Source of the DNA: Codonopsis lanceolata
Lineage: Eukaryota > Streptophyta > Magnoliopsida > Asterales > Campanulaceae
Direction of reading: 5' to 3'
Length of the DNA stretch: 64,000 bases
Assembly: GCA_013146195.2 (NCBI GenBank)
Contig: CM028377.1
Coordinates: 33,919,632 to 33,983,631 of the forward strand
Shown: in pieces, positions 22,540 through 33,346 of the stretch
Layout: every line of letters starts with the position of its first letter
Numbering within the stretch: position 1 is the first letter of the stretch
Translations under genes and position numbers: made by a program
The notes under the pieces: generated by a model
What the model was told of the DNA's origin: nothing
Databases searched by the model: none
What the model saw: the letters and a program-made list of their open reading frames with translations, nothing else

Positions 22540-23045
22540 TTGTTTGCAAGGGCCGTTGTTTTCCTCGTCATGCAAGGTGATTTTATTTACCTATAGGGCT
22601 AGTTTCTTGTCGCAAGGGCCGTTCTTTCCTCGTCATGTGAGGTGATTTTACTCACCTCTAGGGCTAGTTTCTAGTTGCAAGGGCCATTGCTTTCCTCGGC
22701 ATGCGAGGTGGTTTTATTCGCCTTTAGGGCTAGTTTCTAGTTATAAGGGCCGTTGCTTTCCTCGGCATGCGAGGTGGTTTTATTCGCCTCTAGGGCTAGT
22801 TTCTAGTTGCAAGGGCCGTTGCTTTCCTCAGGATGCGAGGTGATTTTATTCGCCTCTAGGGCTAGTTTTAGTTGCAAGGGCCGTTGCTTTCCTCGGCATG
22901 CGAGGTGGTTTTATTCGCCTCTAGGGCTAGTTTCTTGTTGCAAGGGCCATTACTTTCCTCGGCATGCGAGGTAGTTTTATTCGCCTCTAGGGCTAGTTTC
23001 TTGTCACAAGGGCCATTGTTTTCCTCGACATGCGAGGTGGTTTTA
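22540..23045 (+). repeat. 66-bp minisatellite, about eight units
   Basis: A unit reading GTTGCAAGGGCCGTTGCTTT, then CCTCGGCATGCGAGGTGG, then a TTATTCGCCTCTAGGGCTAG segment, recurs every 66 bases (starts near 22541, 22607, 22673, 22739, 22805, 22871, 22937, 23003). CCTCGGCATGCGAGG is a near-perfect palindrome in each unit. It follows the antisense gene and may lie in its 3' untranslated region. Confidence 0.85.
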
Positions 23046-23164
23046 ATATCATAATTGTTTCCTTAACAAGCCTCTTGATCAAAAGAAGCGCTTTTATTGA
23101 TTCCCATCGTGCTTTTAGTACATTCACTGATAATATTTTTTGAGATGATCAGAATGCTAAGGAT

Positions 23165-23525
23165 TTTTTTGAGGGGTTTATGAGCGCCCTGGATTTTTCC
23201 GTATCTCATCCTCCCTTTTTTAGGGGAGAACAAGATGCAAAAAAGACAATGCTCTTTTCATTCCATCTTCCCTTGTTTAGGGGAAAATGAAATTAAAAGT
23301 GCAAAAAAAAAGTGTTGTAAAGAGCGCATGGAATACGCCCGGCCTCATTGTGGACCAGTCTGAGTGCCTCGGGTTTTCTATATCTCATCCTCCCTTTTTT
23401 TAAGAGAAAACAAGATTAAGAAAACGCAATGGTCTTTTCATTCCATCTTCCCTTATTTAGGGGAAAACGAAATTAAAAGTGCAAAAAGAATGTTGCAAAG
23501 AGCGCGTTGGAATACGCCCGGCCTC
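23165..23525. repeat. Tandem duplication of about 180 bp
   Basis: Two copies share TCTCATCCTCCCTTTTTT, CTTTTCATTCCATCTTCCCT, TTTAGGGGAAAA and GGAATACGCCCGGCCTCA. They belong to the 3' non-coding part of the Gypsy element. Confidence 0.7.
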
Positions 23526-23529
23526 ACTG

Positions 23530-24813
23530 TGAATTCAAAATGTTGTAACAGAGTCGCCATCTTTATTTTAAGGAGAAATAAAGAAAAACAAAAAATAGCT
23601 AGATTTGGAAAAAAGGTTTGGAGGCTAAGTTACGAGGTAGGAAGGTGTTAGGCACTCAACTAGCCCTTTCGGTCTCAAAATAAGTTTTCTGGCTAAAATG
23701 TGCTTTTATTATATTTATTTAACAGATAAAATAAAGCATTTAAACATATATATCTGTATCTATATTATTACAAACTTGCCACAGTCTCCTTCCAGGAATT
23801 ACAAATATATTTATAAATATTTGGCCATAATAATGACTCTTTTTAGTGCTATTTCATATAGAAATCCGGGCACTATAACTGCTTATATTTATTACATCAG
23901 GTCGGCTTAAATAGCACTTTTAAAGAAATAAAACTTTATATAGCTTATCTTTTGAAGCGTGTCGGCTTTATCCCGTACCAACTAGCTTATAGTAAATTTT
24001 AGGGTGTGTTCGCTTTGTCCTTCCGGGAGAGGGAGTTTTTTGTTGTTGCAGAGATTCAGGCAGAGTAACTACTTCCGAAAGTTGCTTTCTGGCCTTAGGA
24101 ACCGGGTGGAGCAACTGCTTTCTTTTGTGCTTATGTTTGTTTGTTGACGACGGAAATCGGGCAGAGCAATTGCTTGCTTTTTGCGGATTTGGCGTCTGGA
24201 TTCAGGCAGGGCAAGTGCTCCTTTTGGGATTTTTGGACCGGAGGAATAGGGTGGAATCCTAGCAGGGCAACTAGGTTTCACTTTGACAGGTTGGTTTTGT
24301 GTTTGGGGGAGATTTGACGGAGTTTCGAGGCTTAAAGGAGGGATTTCACTCAGAGTGCACTCTCAGAACTCACTGCGGAGGCTTTCTCACTGCGTGCGAT
24401 GACTGTGTGCGGAGAGCGTGTGTTTTTGCGGGGTTGAATTTTCACAAGCTGGGGCTCTCTATTTATAGGCCGAGATTGAGATTCCTTCGTCCTTAAGATT
24501 TCTTCTTTTGTGCTTTATCGGCTTGTACCGCGCGCTTGTGAGATTGTACCGTAGGCAAAGAGTTACATTGCACAAAGCACTGTTGGGCGCCACCCATGGA
24601 GGATGCTTGTGCGGCGCCCAGATGCCCTATGGGTGGCGCTAGGGGTCTTTTTAGGCCATTTTTTAACACTTTGGCCCCCTGCATTTCATTGTTTGCGCAT
24701 CCTGCTTTTTCTTTTCCATTTTAAACCCTGTAACTTGACATTCGTTAGTTTTTAACAAGTCTTGATATCTCATGTCATGTTACATACTAGAGGTACGAAA
24801 TTAGGGTGTCTAC
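23530..24813 (-). mobile_element. LTR or LTR fragment of another retrotransposon
   Basis: On the minus strand the block begins TGTAGACACCCTAATTTCG, a familiar plant Gypsy LTR start. It runs through GAGTGCCTAACACCTTCC and ends near TGGCGACTCTGTTAC, which resembles a tRNA-Arg-type primer site or the adjoining LTR end. It splits the tail of the Gypsy pol gene from downstream sequence. I find no matching 5-bp duplication, so it may be truncated. Confidence 0.5.
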
Positions 24814-24986
24814 AGGGTTCCGTCTAGTTTGGAAAGTCTGTAAGTTCTAACTCGCACAATGCCTGTGACCTAAAAAGGACCTTCCCAGGTCAGTGGGAGC
24901 TTGTTCCCACTTGTCCTGTTTCCTGTGGCTTTAACCTTCCTTAGAACTAGGTCTCCGTTTATGAATGAGCGAGCTCTCATCCGGTT
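24814..24986 (-). CDS. Gypsy integrase C-terminal part (separated by the hAT insertion)
   Basis: The minus-strand translation reads NRMRARSFINGDLVLRKVKA, then LTWEGPF, one stop, then VTGIVRVRTYRLSKLDGT. This is the GPF/Y-type C-terminal region of a Ty3/Gypsy integrase. It continues exactly from the frame broken at 26775-26782 by the hAT. Partial and inactive. Confidence 0.75.
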
Positions 24987-24994
24987 GTCATGAT

Positions 24995-26774
24995 TAGGGG
25001 TGAGCAGGGCCCGTCAATGCCCATTAAAGCCCATTAGTGCCCGACCCATGGAGCACGTGCCCGTAAGCTATATATAGTGCTGGGCTTTAGATGAGTCAAA
25101 TGCCCGTGGTCTCGGGCTCTACTGGGCCTTCTACTGCTCTCTGCCCGTTATGCCTGACCCGGCCCGTCCTCTTCTATGATATCCTTTTTAATTTTTTTTA
25201 ATTATAGGTCTTTGACCAAATCCTATATATTTAATTTAATTATGTGTATCATACTATTACTATCTATTATACAATAGAGCTCAGTCTCATAAAGAGCGGC
25301 TGAGATCGCTTAATTGACTTTATATCAAACGGTTGAGATTGCATATTTATGTTTATATCAAACGGCTGAGATTACGTATTTATAATTATATCAAACGGCT
25401 GTAATTTATTCTGCCTGGCACATGTGTCCCCCTGAATCAGGATTGTCAAGAAGATTCCTAATCTAATCTAAACTGTTTTTATCTTATATATAAATCTTAT
25501 CTAAACTGTTTTTATCTCATATAACTGATTTTAAATATGTCTCTATTTAATCTAAACTGTTTTTATCTCATATACTGTTTTTATGATTGCAAAAGTTTGT
25601 ATTTGTATTTTTTTCTTTTTAATTATTATCGTAATTAACTTAATCAATTTTTTTTTTCGACCCGTAATTTCATATACAAATTAAAAAAAATTTAAAAAAA
25701 CGTAAGTTTTGTAATTTGAATTTTTTTAACTATTATCGTAATTAACTTAAGCAATTTAATTTTTGTCCGACCCATTTTATCCGGCTGCAATTTCGTATAC
25801 AAACTTTTAATTAATCCTTTTGTTCCAGACAAAGAGGACCCGTTTGAAAGTCAATTTTTTTAAGAAAATAATATTTTTAGTAGTTCATTTCCACAGTATA
25901 TTTTTGTCGGCCTGTTTTGTCCGGTCGCAATTTCGTATACAAATTTTTAATTTATCCCTCTATTCCAGGCAAAGAGGCCCCGTTTGAAAGTCAATTTTTT
26001 TAAGAAAATAATATTTTTAGTTGTTCAGTTCCACAGTATCTGCTTCATTTATTGATAAATTTTCAAATTAGCGCCGTGCCATCGGCACGGGCAAGAATAC
26101 TAGTATTTATATATTATAAGACTATAAGTTATAAGTTATAAATATAGTAATAGTATAATACACCTAAACTAAAAAAACTATTGCTAAAAATAAAAGCCTA
26201 AAAGTCAAACCCTATTATTTTAATAATTAATTACTCAATCATCTATTGATATTCTATTCTCATTAAAGATTGCAATTTAAATTTGCACATCAGTATTAAT
26301 GTATTATTAGTTAGGTGCGACAATTTGTCTTTTTCATCTTTTTGGAAAACAGACGACGGCCCAACGACGTTCCGACTCTCAAGTCGTTCCTGAGCATCTC
26401 GACTCACACATCCAACGCCTTCTTCATCTTTTTCGATTGCTTATATTTTAACTTAACTCTTTATTTCCTTCCACTTCAACTGTGTGTTTTATTTCAAATT
26501 TGTAATTATAATAGTTTGAAAAAAAAATTAATGGTAATGAATTGATAGGCTGAAAGCTGAGGCCCAAAGTTTGAATGAGAAAACTGTAAAATTATTTTAA
26601 AACATAAACAAATGGGATGAAGCCCGTGCCTACCCAATGCCCGTACGAAGCCCGTCCACTAATGCTCGTGGGCTGATCAATAGTACTGGGCTTTTAAATC
26701 TAATGCCCATTGTTTGATGGGCCCATACTGGGCATTGCCAATGCCCGCGGGCCTTGGGCCCGTGCACACGCCTA
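24995..26774. mobile_element. hAT-type non-autonomous element with 8-bp duplication
   Basis: Ends TAGGGGTGAGCAGGGCCC and (reverse complement) TAGGCGTGTGCACGGGCCC. A perfect 8-bp duplication GTCATGAT flanks it at 24987-24994 and 26775-26782. Subterminal regions are rich in GCCCATT / GCCCGT words in both orientations. No transposase is encoded. It lies inside the integrase reading frame of the Gypsy element and itself contains a Helitron at 25263-26103. Confidence 0.88.
25263..26103 (+). mobile_element. Non-autonomous Helitron nested in the hAT
   Basis: The 5' end is TCTATTATACAATAGAGC after an A. The 3' end has the stem CCGTGCC-ATC-GGCACGG (26073-26089), then ten bases and CTAG (26100-26103) followed by T. 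These are the TC start, 3' hairpin and CTRR end of Helitrons, in an A-T insertion site. The interior holds three diverged AACGGCTGAGAT-type words near the start and two tandem units of about 130 bp (25770-26040) that include Stowaway-like sequence. No ORF. Confidence 0.75.
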
Positions 26775-26782
26775 GTCATGAT

Positions 26783-27794
26783 GAGCCTTTGCTAGCTTCT
26801 TGTAGTTTATTGACCTTAACCTTGTTTCCAACCTCTTTTCTTCCAGGTGGTCGAGATCTAGTTCCCTAGCTTTCTTGTTTGTCTCTTGGTCGTAGTGAGT
26901 TACCCTTATTGTTAGTAAGGCCATTTCAACAGGGGCCACTGCCTTAGAACCATATGTTAAGGAAAATGGGGTTTCGCCCGTAGACCCTCGTGTCGAGGTT
27001 CTTATAGACCATAATACAATCGAGAGCTCTTCTAGCCAGGTTCCTTTCTTTTCATCCAATCTTCTTTTTAAAGCATGAAGGATCTGTTTTTTCACAGCTT
27101 CTACCTGTTCGTTTCCTTGGGGATGTGCTACAGATGACTTCCAATGTCGGACTCCTCTTTCATGGCACTTCGATGTGAATCTTTTGGAGAAGTGGGTACC
27201 GTGATCTGAAACGACGACCCTTGGTAATCCAAACCTATACCAGATTTGATTTCGGATGAAGTCAATTGCCTTTTGCTTGGTAATATTTGCCAGAGGTTGT
27301 GCTTCCATCCACTTGGTTAAGTAGTCAACTACTACTATTACGAATTTGTTTTGTCCTTTCGCCAAGGGGAATGGGCCGATCAAGTTAAGGCCCCACATGT
27401 CAAATGGTCATGATGCTATTACTGGTGTTTGAGGGGTCGAGGGTAATCTGGGTATGTTGACGAATCTTTGGCATTTTTCGCATTTTTGGATGTGTGTCTT
27501 GACATCCCTTCTCATCGTCGGCCAATAATAACCGTGAAAGATGATTCTGTCGGCCAGACTGCGTGCCCCCGGATGACTTTCACATACTTTTCCATGTACT
27601 TCGGCCAGCAATCCCTGCACGATTTCTGGGCGAACACATCTCAAAGTATCTCGCCGTTCTCCTTGCCATGGCCCATGCCCTTTTTTTTTCGTCGGGCAAT
27701 ATTCCTTGCTCGATGTATCTTCTACTATCATCGATCCAACAGTCTGTTGTTGGCTTGGCCGACATTTATTTCTCGCTGTCAATGGCTGGTGCAT
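26783..27794 (-). CDS. Gypsy integrase, N-terminal and core part
   Basis: Two frames, 27794-27408 and 27398-26772, split by a shift or stop near 27400. The first carries the zinc-binding HHCC region (H in EVHGKVCESHPG, then CEKCQRF). The second carries the D-D-E catalytic core: D in VVVDYLTKW, D in VVSDHGTHF, and E in the NEQVEAVKKQI segment. The protein would insert element cDNA into host DNA. The core is recognisable, but the gene is split by the hAT at 26775-26782. Confidence 0.85.
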
Positions 27795-27839
27795 CTAGGA
27801 TTTCGAATCATGTCTTGTGTGGTAGTTATTCTGGGTTGG

Positions 27840-28088
27840 CAGAGGATAGTTTAGAGAGATAGTCTACTTTCTCGTTAATAGTTCGACCTATCTGAAGCAG
27901 CTCCTAATATTTAATCTGTGCGAGGACCCTGAGTACGAGCTCCCTGTATTTGTTCAACGTGGGGTGGTTAACCCCGTACTCCCCTGAAATTTGCTTTACG
28001 ACGAGCTGGGAGTCGCTAAAGAGTAAAATTTTCGTGGCCCCCATTTCGAGTGCCAGCTCGGCTCCTGCTATCAAGGCCTCGTACTCGG
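27840..28088 (-). pseudogene. Decayed RNase H / connection segment of Gypsy pol
   Basis: The minus strand still reads RNase H-like words (ALIAGAELALEMGATKILLF, then DSQLVVKQISGEYGV) in a frame with stops. This links RNase H at 28.1 kb to integrase at 27.8 kb. Confidence 0.55.
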
Positions 28089-28705
28089 CTACATTGATGC
28101 TGAAAGGTTAAATTTCAAAACTTTGCTGATTTCTTCCCCGTCCGGCGTTGCAAGCAAAATGTCGTCCCTGTTGCCATGGTTGCTTGATGAGCCATCCACA
28201 AATAGTGTCCACGTTCGCTTTGGTCTACTTTTGTGGATGTGATCCTGGTTGGGTGGTTGCTTGTTTGGAAGCTTGGTACTTGCTATTGGGTTCTTTTCTT
28301 CTGTCGAATTGAAGGATGTCTCTGCGATGAAGTCGGCAACCACTTGTGCCTTAATTGATTTTCTCGACAGGTAAGTGATGGCGTACTCGGTCAGCTCGAC
28401 CGTCCACCTCATCATTCTTCCTGCCACGTCAGGCTTGTGCAGGATCCTTCGTAGGGTCAGATCTGTATATATACCATGATTTCATGAGCCTTGAAATATG
28501 GCTTAAATTTCCTGGCCGTCAAGATCAATGTGAGTATGACCTTTTCCACATTCATGTATCTTGTTTCGACGTCAGTGAGCGCATGAGAGACATAGTAAAT
28601 GGGCTTTTGTTGTGTGCCTTCTTCTCTGAGCAACACAGAGGCAATCACAATATTTGATGTCGAGAGGTATACGTATAACCTCTCATCGGGGACAGGGTTG
28701 CTCAA
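28089..28705 (-). CDS. Gypsy RNase H region
   Basis: Two frames. 28705-28457 gives LYVYLSTSNIVIASVLLREE and PIYYVSHALTDVETRY, the RT-connection RNase H of Ty3/Gypsy. 28427-28089 gives the tether AYLSRKS-like segment (ITYLSRKSIKAQVVADFIAE) and then TLFVDGSSSNHG, the first Asp of a second RNase H. A dual RNase H is reported for Tat-clade elements. The frame break between them is near 28440. Confidence 0.78.
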
Positions 28706-29517
28706 CAGAGGGGGGCTACCGAGGTATTTCTTGAGCTCGGTGAAGGCGAGGTCGCATTATTCGTTCCAAGCGAATTTTTGGCGCCCCTAAGGATTTTGAA
28801 GAAAGGCAGACTTTTTTCTGCCGACTTGGAGATGAACCTCCCTAAAGCCACGATCCTCCCATTTAGCTTTTGGACCTGTTTGATGCAGGTCGATGCTTTC
28901 ATCTTGGCCAGGGCTTTGATTTTTTCTGGATTAGCCTCTATTCCTCTTTCGTTCACCATGTAGCCTAATAATTTTCCCGAGGTTACCCTAAAGGCGCATT
29001 TGGCAGGGTTCAACTTCATCTTGTTCGACGTAAGGTTTTTGAAGGTTTCGCGTAGGTCATCGACATGGTTGGACTCCTTTGTCATGATTACCATGTCGTT
29101 GATGTATGCCTCAACGTTTCTTCCTAATTGATTTCCAAAAACCTTATTGACCATTCTCTGGTAGGTTGCTTTCGTATTTTTCAGGCCAAAGGGCATCATG
29201 TTGTAGCAGTAGAGGGCTCCTGCAACTCTAAAAGCGATGTTTGCTCAGTTATCCTTGTGCCTTCTTATCAAGTGATATCCTGAGTAAGCATCGACGAAGC
29301 TCTGGATTTTGTACCTAGAGATAGAATCGACGAGCTGGTCTATTCTTGGCAAAGGGTACCAATCTTTTGGGCATACTTGGTTTAGGTCAGTAAAGTCAAC
29401 ACACATTCTCCATTTGTCCGATTTTTTCACCATTACCACATTAGCAATCCACGTGGGATAATGGATTTCCTTGATGATCTCGACCCATAGTAGCTTTGCC
29501 ACTTCTTCTTTGATCAC
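28702..29517 (-). CDS. Gypsy reverse transcriptase, catalytically altered
   Basis: Frames 29517-29245 and 29199-28702, with a break near 29230. Motifs in order are WIANVVMVKKSDKWRMCVDF, LNQVCPKDWYPLPRIDQLVD, SFVDAYSGYHLI, MPFGLKNTKATYQRMVNKVF and KCAFRVTSGKLLGYMV. The catalytic box, normally Y-V-D-D, reads YIND: the first Asp is Asn, from AAC at + 29098-29100. That change should abolish activity even if the frame were intact. Confidence 0.88.
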
Positions 29518-29987
29518 CTCCTGCTTTTCAAGTGAGAAGTACCTCGGCTTCTGCTGAATGGGCGAGTATTTTGTGTCGATGGATAATCAGAGTTCGACGA
29601 CTTCCTCGCTAATTCCTTCCATGTCCTCGGCCTTCCATGCAAATACGTCGGTGTTGTTCTTCAGAAATTATATGATAGCTACTCGCTCTTATTCAGGATT
29701 TCTATCCCGACCCTGATTTTTTTCTCAGGACATGCAAAATTGATGATCACTTCCTCCACATCTTCCAGCGGTTGCAAAATCGGGTGGTCTCTAGTGTCCA
29801 GACTGTCCATTTCTACTTGCTCTCGTCTTTCCAAATTGTCGAGGTCAGTGGCCTCGGCAAGGCGCGTTAATTGCTATGTGGTGGAGGATTCTTCACTGAG
29901 CCCCCTTGCTCGTTTTGATTTTCTCGGCTCTGGAATGCTTTCCTCGAGCGTTATCTCCGGCGCTTTAAGTTTTCTTTCTTTCTTTCT

Positions 29988-30314
29988 TTACGCGATGATG
30001 TATTCAAGATTGGTTCTCGCATTATTCCTGACGACCCCAACGCCGTTGGGGGTAGGGTATTTTACTCTTTGATGCGCTAAAGAGGTGACCATTTGGAAAC
30101 TCGCTTGAGCTGGTGACCCGAGGATATCATTGTATGGGGATGGGAGGTCGAGGACCACAAAACCGACATCTTCGCTTCTGGCCATGTTTCCTTCACCGAG
30201 GTCAACCTTGTGTGTAATCATTCCTTTTGAAGTTGCTTTGTGACCCGTGAATCCTTCCAGTTGGAGTTGGCTAGGGTTCAAGTTGGAGTCCCTAAATCCT
30301 AATGCAGGAAACAT
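29988..30314 (-). CDS. Gypsy aspartic protease region (partial)
   Basis: The translation includes LGFRDSNLNPSQLQLEGFTG, VDLGEGNMARSEDVGFVVLD and PSPYNDILGSPA, the flap and C-terminal half of Gypsy-type retropepsin. The active-site D-T/S-G lies just upstream in another frame (minus-strand sequence near 30340 reads MLIDTGAGND). The protease would process the gag-pol polyprotein. Confidence 0.7.
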   Translation of the reverse strand: MFPALGFRDSNLNPSQLQLEGFTGHKATSKGMITHKVDLGEGNMARSEDVGFVVLDLPSPYNDILGSPAQASFQMVTSLAHQRVKYPTPNGVGVVRNNARTNLEYIIA

Positions 30315-30952
30315 GAGTAATACAACACATCATTTCCGGCTCCCGTATCGATCAACATTCGTTTTGACCAAACTGTCGTGGATGCCGACCTGTAGCATCA
30401 ATGGTTGTGTGCGAGCTATTGCATTTGTGGCCAACTCGGCCTCACGGAACACGATTTCATGATCGGCCACGCTGTTTAGCAGAGAATCAACCGAGTAGGT
30501 TAAGCTGTTGATTGTGTTTTTTGGCTGTGTAATGCTCGGAACTTCAAGTCGGATGGTATTGATAATGGGTCACTTGTTCGGTTGTGGGTTGTCGCCTTCG
30601 GGAGCCCTTAGTGCCGGAGATCGGTTGTTCGACTCCCTTTTCTCGAACCTCTTATCCCTTTCGTTTATTATTTGTTGTATTGCCCTTTTCAGTTGGATGC
30701 ATTCCTCGGTCAAGTGACCCACGTCATTGTGGAAAGCACATCTCTTCCTTGAGTTTTGTGCTCGAATGGTGCCCTCATTGGGTTTGGAGGTTGTATCTTA
30801 TTTTCCGAGAAGAGGATGTTCATGACGTGCGTTATTGGAGCATTCAACGGGGAGAATTCTTATGCTCCGTAATATCGCCTTATTCCTCTTCCTTCACCAA
30901 AGAAACTGTTGCAGTGCTTTTCCTTCTTTGCCTCTTGTTAAGGCCTTGTTGG

Positions 30953-32496
30953 TCAGCTTTTTCCCTTTCCTTGGTGGCCTTTATTTCCGGTTGATGTTTG
31001 TTCGGTTCCGTTTGCTGTCCCGGAGGACGTTGTAGGGAAGGAGGTCGCGGTTCTCGCTGGTTCCTTGTCGTCCAGTAACGCCACTCTTTGGGCGGCTAAG
31101 AATATCTCGCCAATTGTATGTCGAGGCCTCATCAATAGCTCAGATCGGCAATTACCTTGCTGGAGTCCTGCCTCAAAGCACATCCTAACTGAGGCGTCTG
31201 GAATGTCTGGGATCTGTGTCAGTGTCTCTTTGAATCTTGCCATATACGATAATATCGATTCTCATTGTTCCTGTTTGATGTTGCACATATCCGTTTCGCT
31301 TTTGGGGAGGGCCCCAACCGAAGCAAATTTGTTAAGGAAATCAGTTCTGAAGTCTTCCTAACAAGTGACAGATTCAGGGGGGAGCCAGTTGTACCATTGT
31401 TGAACCTGTTTCTTGAGTGTGCCAGCGAATACTAGACACCATATGTTATCGAACTTGGTTGTGATGGTCATTTTTAGCTCGAAACCCGATATATGGTCCA
31501 GGGTGGTTGTGGTCCCATCATAGTCGTCGAAATGAGGTATTTTTACTTTTGAGGGAACAACCATGTCTCTAATGAGTTTTACGAATGATCCCCATATCTT
31601 GGTCGCCTTTGTGACTGCTCCATTGCTTTGTCTTGCCTCGACTTGCTCCATCCAGGCCCTTATCTCGGCATCGGTTACGGGCTTATCAGTTGGGGCTAAG
31701 CCTACTGCGGGGGAATGGTGCAGCGACCGCTTGGGCCGAGACACGTGGTTCCTCGATTCGAGGAATTTTTGTTATCTGATGAGATAGGTGAGGGGCCTGT
31801 GTATGGGTTCGGTTAGTCGAGGCATGTGGTTGTGATTCTCCTTCTTCATTATTCACTTGCTGGTTTTTTATCTCGGCGGGGAATTGCAATCGTGCATGTA
31901 TATTCAACTTTGGGCCATGTCCTGTAGTCCTTCGACCGAGCCGCGCCCTAACATTTGAAGCAGATTTGGCCGCCGGTCCTGGTCGATCGGCCTCTCCTAG
32001 CCTCTGCCATACTAAGCCAGAGTGAGCAGACATCGTGCTGTGAACATTGATTATTGGCAATTGCTTTGGTGTTTCTGCTGCTCGTTGAAGCTCGTACATT
32101 TTGGTTTCGGCTTGTTGGATTCTGGTGAGTAGGTCCGTTGGTTCTCCCAGTAGGAGTATTCTTTACTCAGTTTTTCTTGAGCCATGAGAGCCCTTGGATT
32201 CCCGAGGAGCCGTTTGGCACCCTTGCAAGCTTTTAATGTGCCAGCACCAGTGGAGTGGCCATTTTCGGGATTGCAACCTTTGGTCGTCTTGTTTTTCCCT
32301 TTAGCTAGTCGCTTGGCTAGCGCGAGTCTCCTTTGGGCCCTAGCAGACAGTTCTGGTAGTTGGGCGACTGACTCCTGCCCGCGAGAGGGAAGGGATTCGA
32401 GTCGCCTTTTCCCTTATTTTGTCCTAAGGGTTCTTCTGGGAGAGCTGACGCAGCGGGGGTAACATTCTTAGAGGTTTGCCTCTTAGATTTCACCAT
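30953..32496 (-). CDS. Gypsy gag, broken into several frames
   Basis: The start ATG is at 32496 (MVKSKRQTSKNVTPAASA), about 70 bases after the PBS. Later frames are 32099-31686, 31744-31358 and 31243-30953. The Retrotrans_gag core is seen in KIPHFDDYDGTTTTLDHISG, then LVFAGTLKKQVQQWYNWLPP. MARFKETLTQIPDIPDASVR follows. At least three breaks. Gag would form the virus-like particle. A zinc knuckle is not clear, as in several Tat-clade elements. Confidence 0.75.
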
Positions 32497-32550
32497 GCTT
32501 TGTTTTGCTATGTGTAAGAGGTGTCTTAAAGAAATGACATGGAAGTGTTT

Positions 32551-32568
32551 CCCGACAACGGAACCAAA
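32551..32568 (-). promoter_or_regulatory. Primer binding site of the Gypsy element
   Basis: The minus strand reads TGGTTCCGTTGTCGGG two bases after the LTR's terminal CA. It resembles the tRNA-Asp-complementary PBS common in plant Gypsy elements. Confidence 0.7.
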
Positions 32569-32569
32569 C

Positions 32570-33341
32570 TGATTATGCAAGAAATGTGATAATCTTGTCT
32601 TATGTCCATGTAGGCAACAAATCTAATGAAGATATTTGACGTGTTATCGTTCCAAACATTAACAAACCCTCTCTAGCACCTAAGTAACGATGACTATGAC
32701 CAAGGTTACTTGCTATGATCATACAAGAGATTTGAAACTAAAGAGCTTGGAGAAATATCGGGGAGTTGATGTTGTTCATGATGATGATTTAGAAGCCTTG
32801 TCTGTATGGTGTTTGGGGTGGGGTTTTGTAGGGAGATCAACCTTGAATTCTTGTCAATGGTGAAGATGCCCCTCCTTCCTCCCTCTTTCAGTAATTCTGG
32901 AGGCCCTTATATACTCTTTCTGGCTGTTGCGCTCTTGATATCGACCGTGAGGTGGCGATCTCTTATTGGTTGAGCAGGGCGGCCTTTCATCATTGTTCTG
33001 ATGCTGAATCAGGTGAGTGATTTAAGAAGACTACATGTCTGTTAAGGGGGTTGTTGGCTAGTATGACAACACACTTGTCATACGATTAGGCTTTGGGACA
33101 GAGCTACAGTTCCATGGCTTTTTTCGTGATCAGCTCGACTTTATGCCGATTCGACAGGGTTGTTGCTGAGGTTGTATCCTAGCCTCCAGCCTTAATGGGG
33201 TAGGGGTGGATGGATCTGACGAGATAACGTTAACTTGACATATGATGAGTCGAGGAACCTTCCTTATTGGATCACCAGGTCTTATCACCGGTTCAGCTTA
33301 GTAGTGTTTGGTTCTAGGTCGGCACATGCGAAGATCCTTTA
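32570..33341 (-). repeat. 5' LTR of the Gypsy element
   Basis: TGATTATGCAAG at the left end, GATCCTTTA at the right (a C-to-T change from the TTCA of its partner). It aligns along its length with 17347-18116. The minus-strand TATA box would drive gag-pol. Confidence 0.88.
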
Positions 33342-33346
33342 AAAAT

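Larger units (their letters stand above)
17347..33341 (-). mobile_element. Ty3/Gypsy LTR retrotransposon, Tat-like layout, 16 kb with nested insertions
   Basis: Two direct LTRs (17347-18116 and 32570-33341) bound the element. The coding order on the minus strand is PBS, gag, protease, RT, RNase H, integrase, extra region, PPT. RT-before-integrase order and the motifs place it in Ty3/Gypsy. The tRNA-Asp-type PBS, large size and an additional gene between pol and the 3' LTR suit the Tat clade (Ogre, Grande, Retand types). Insertions account for at least 1.8 kb (a hAT holding a Helitron) and probably another 1.3 kb (an LTR block). Many frame breaks make it inactive. Confidence 0.88.

Noticed and set aside
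22540..23045. CRISPR-like repeat array
   Set aside because: Units are contiguous without unique spacers, and this is plant nuclear DNA within a retrotransposon.
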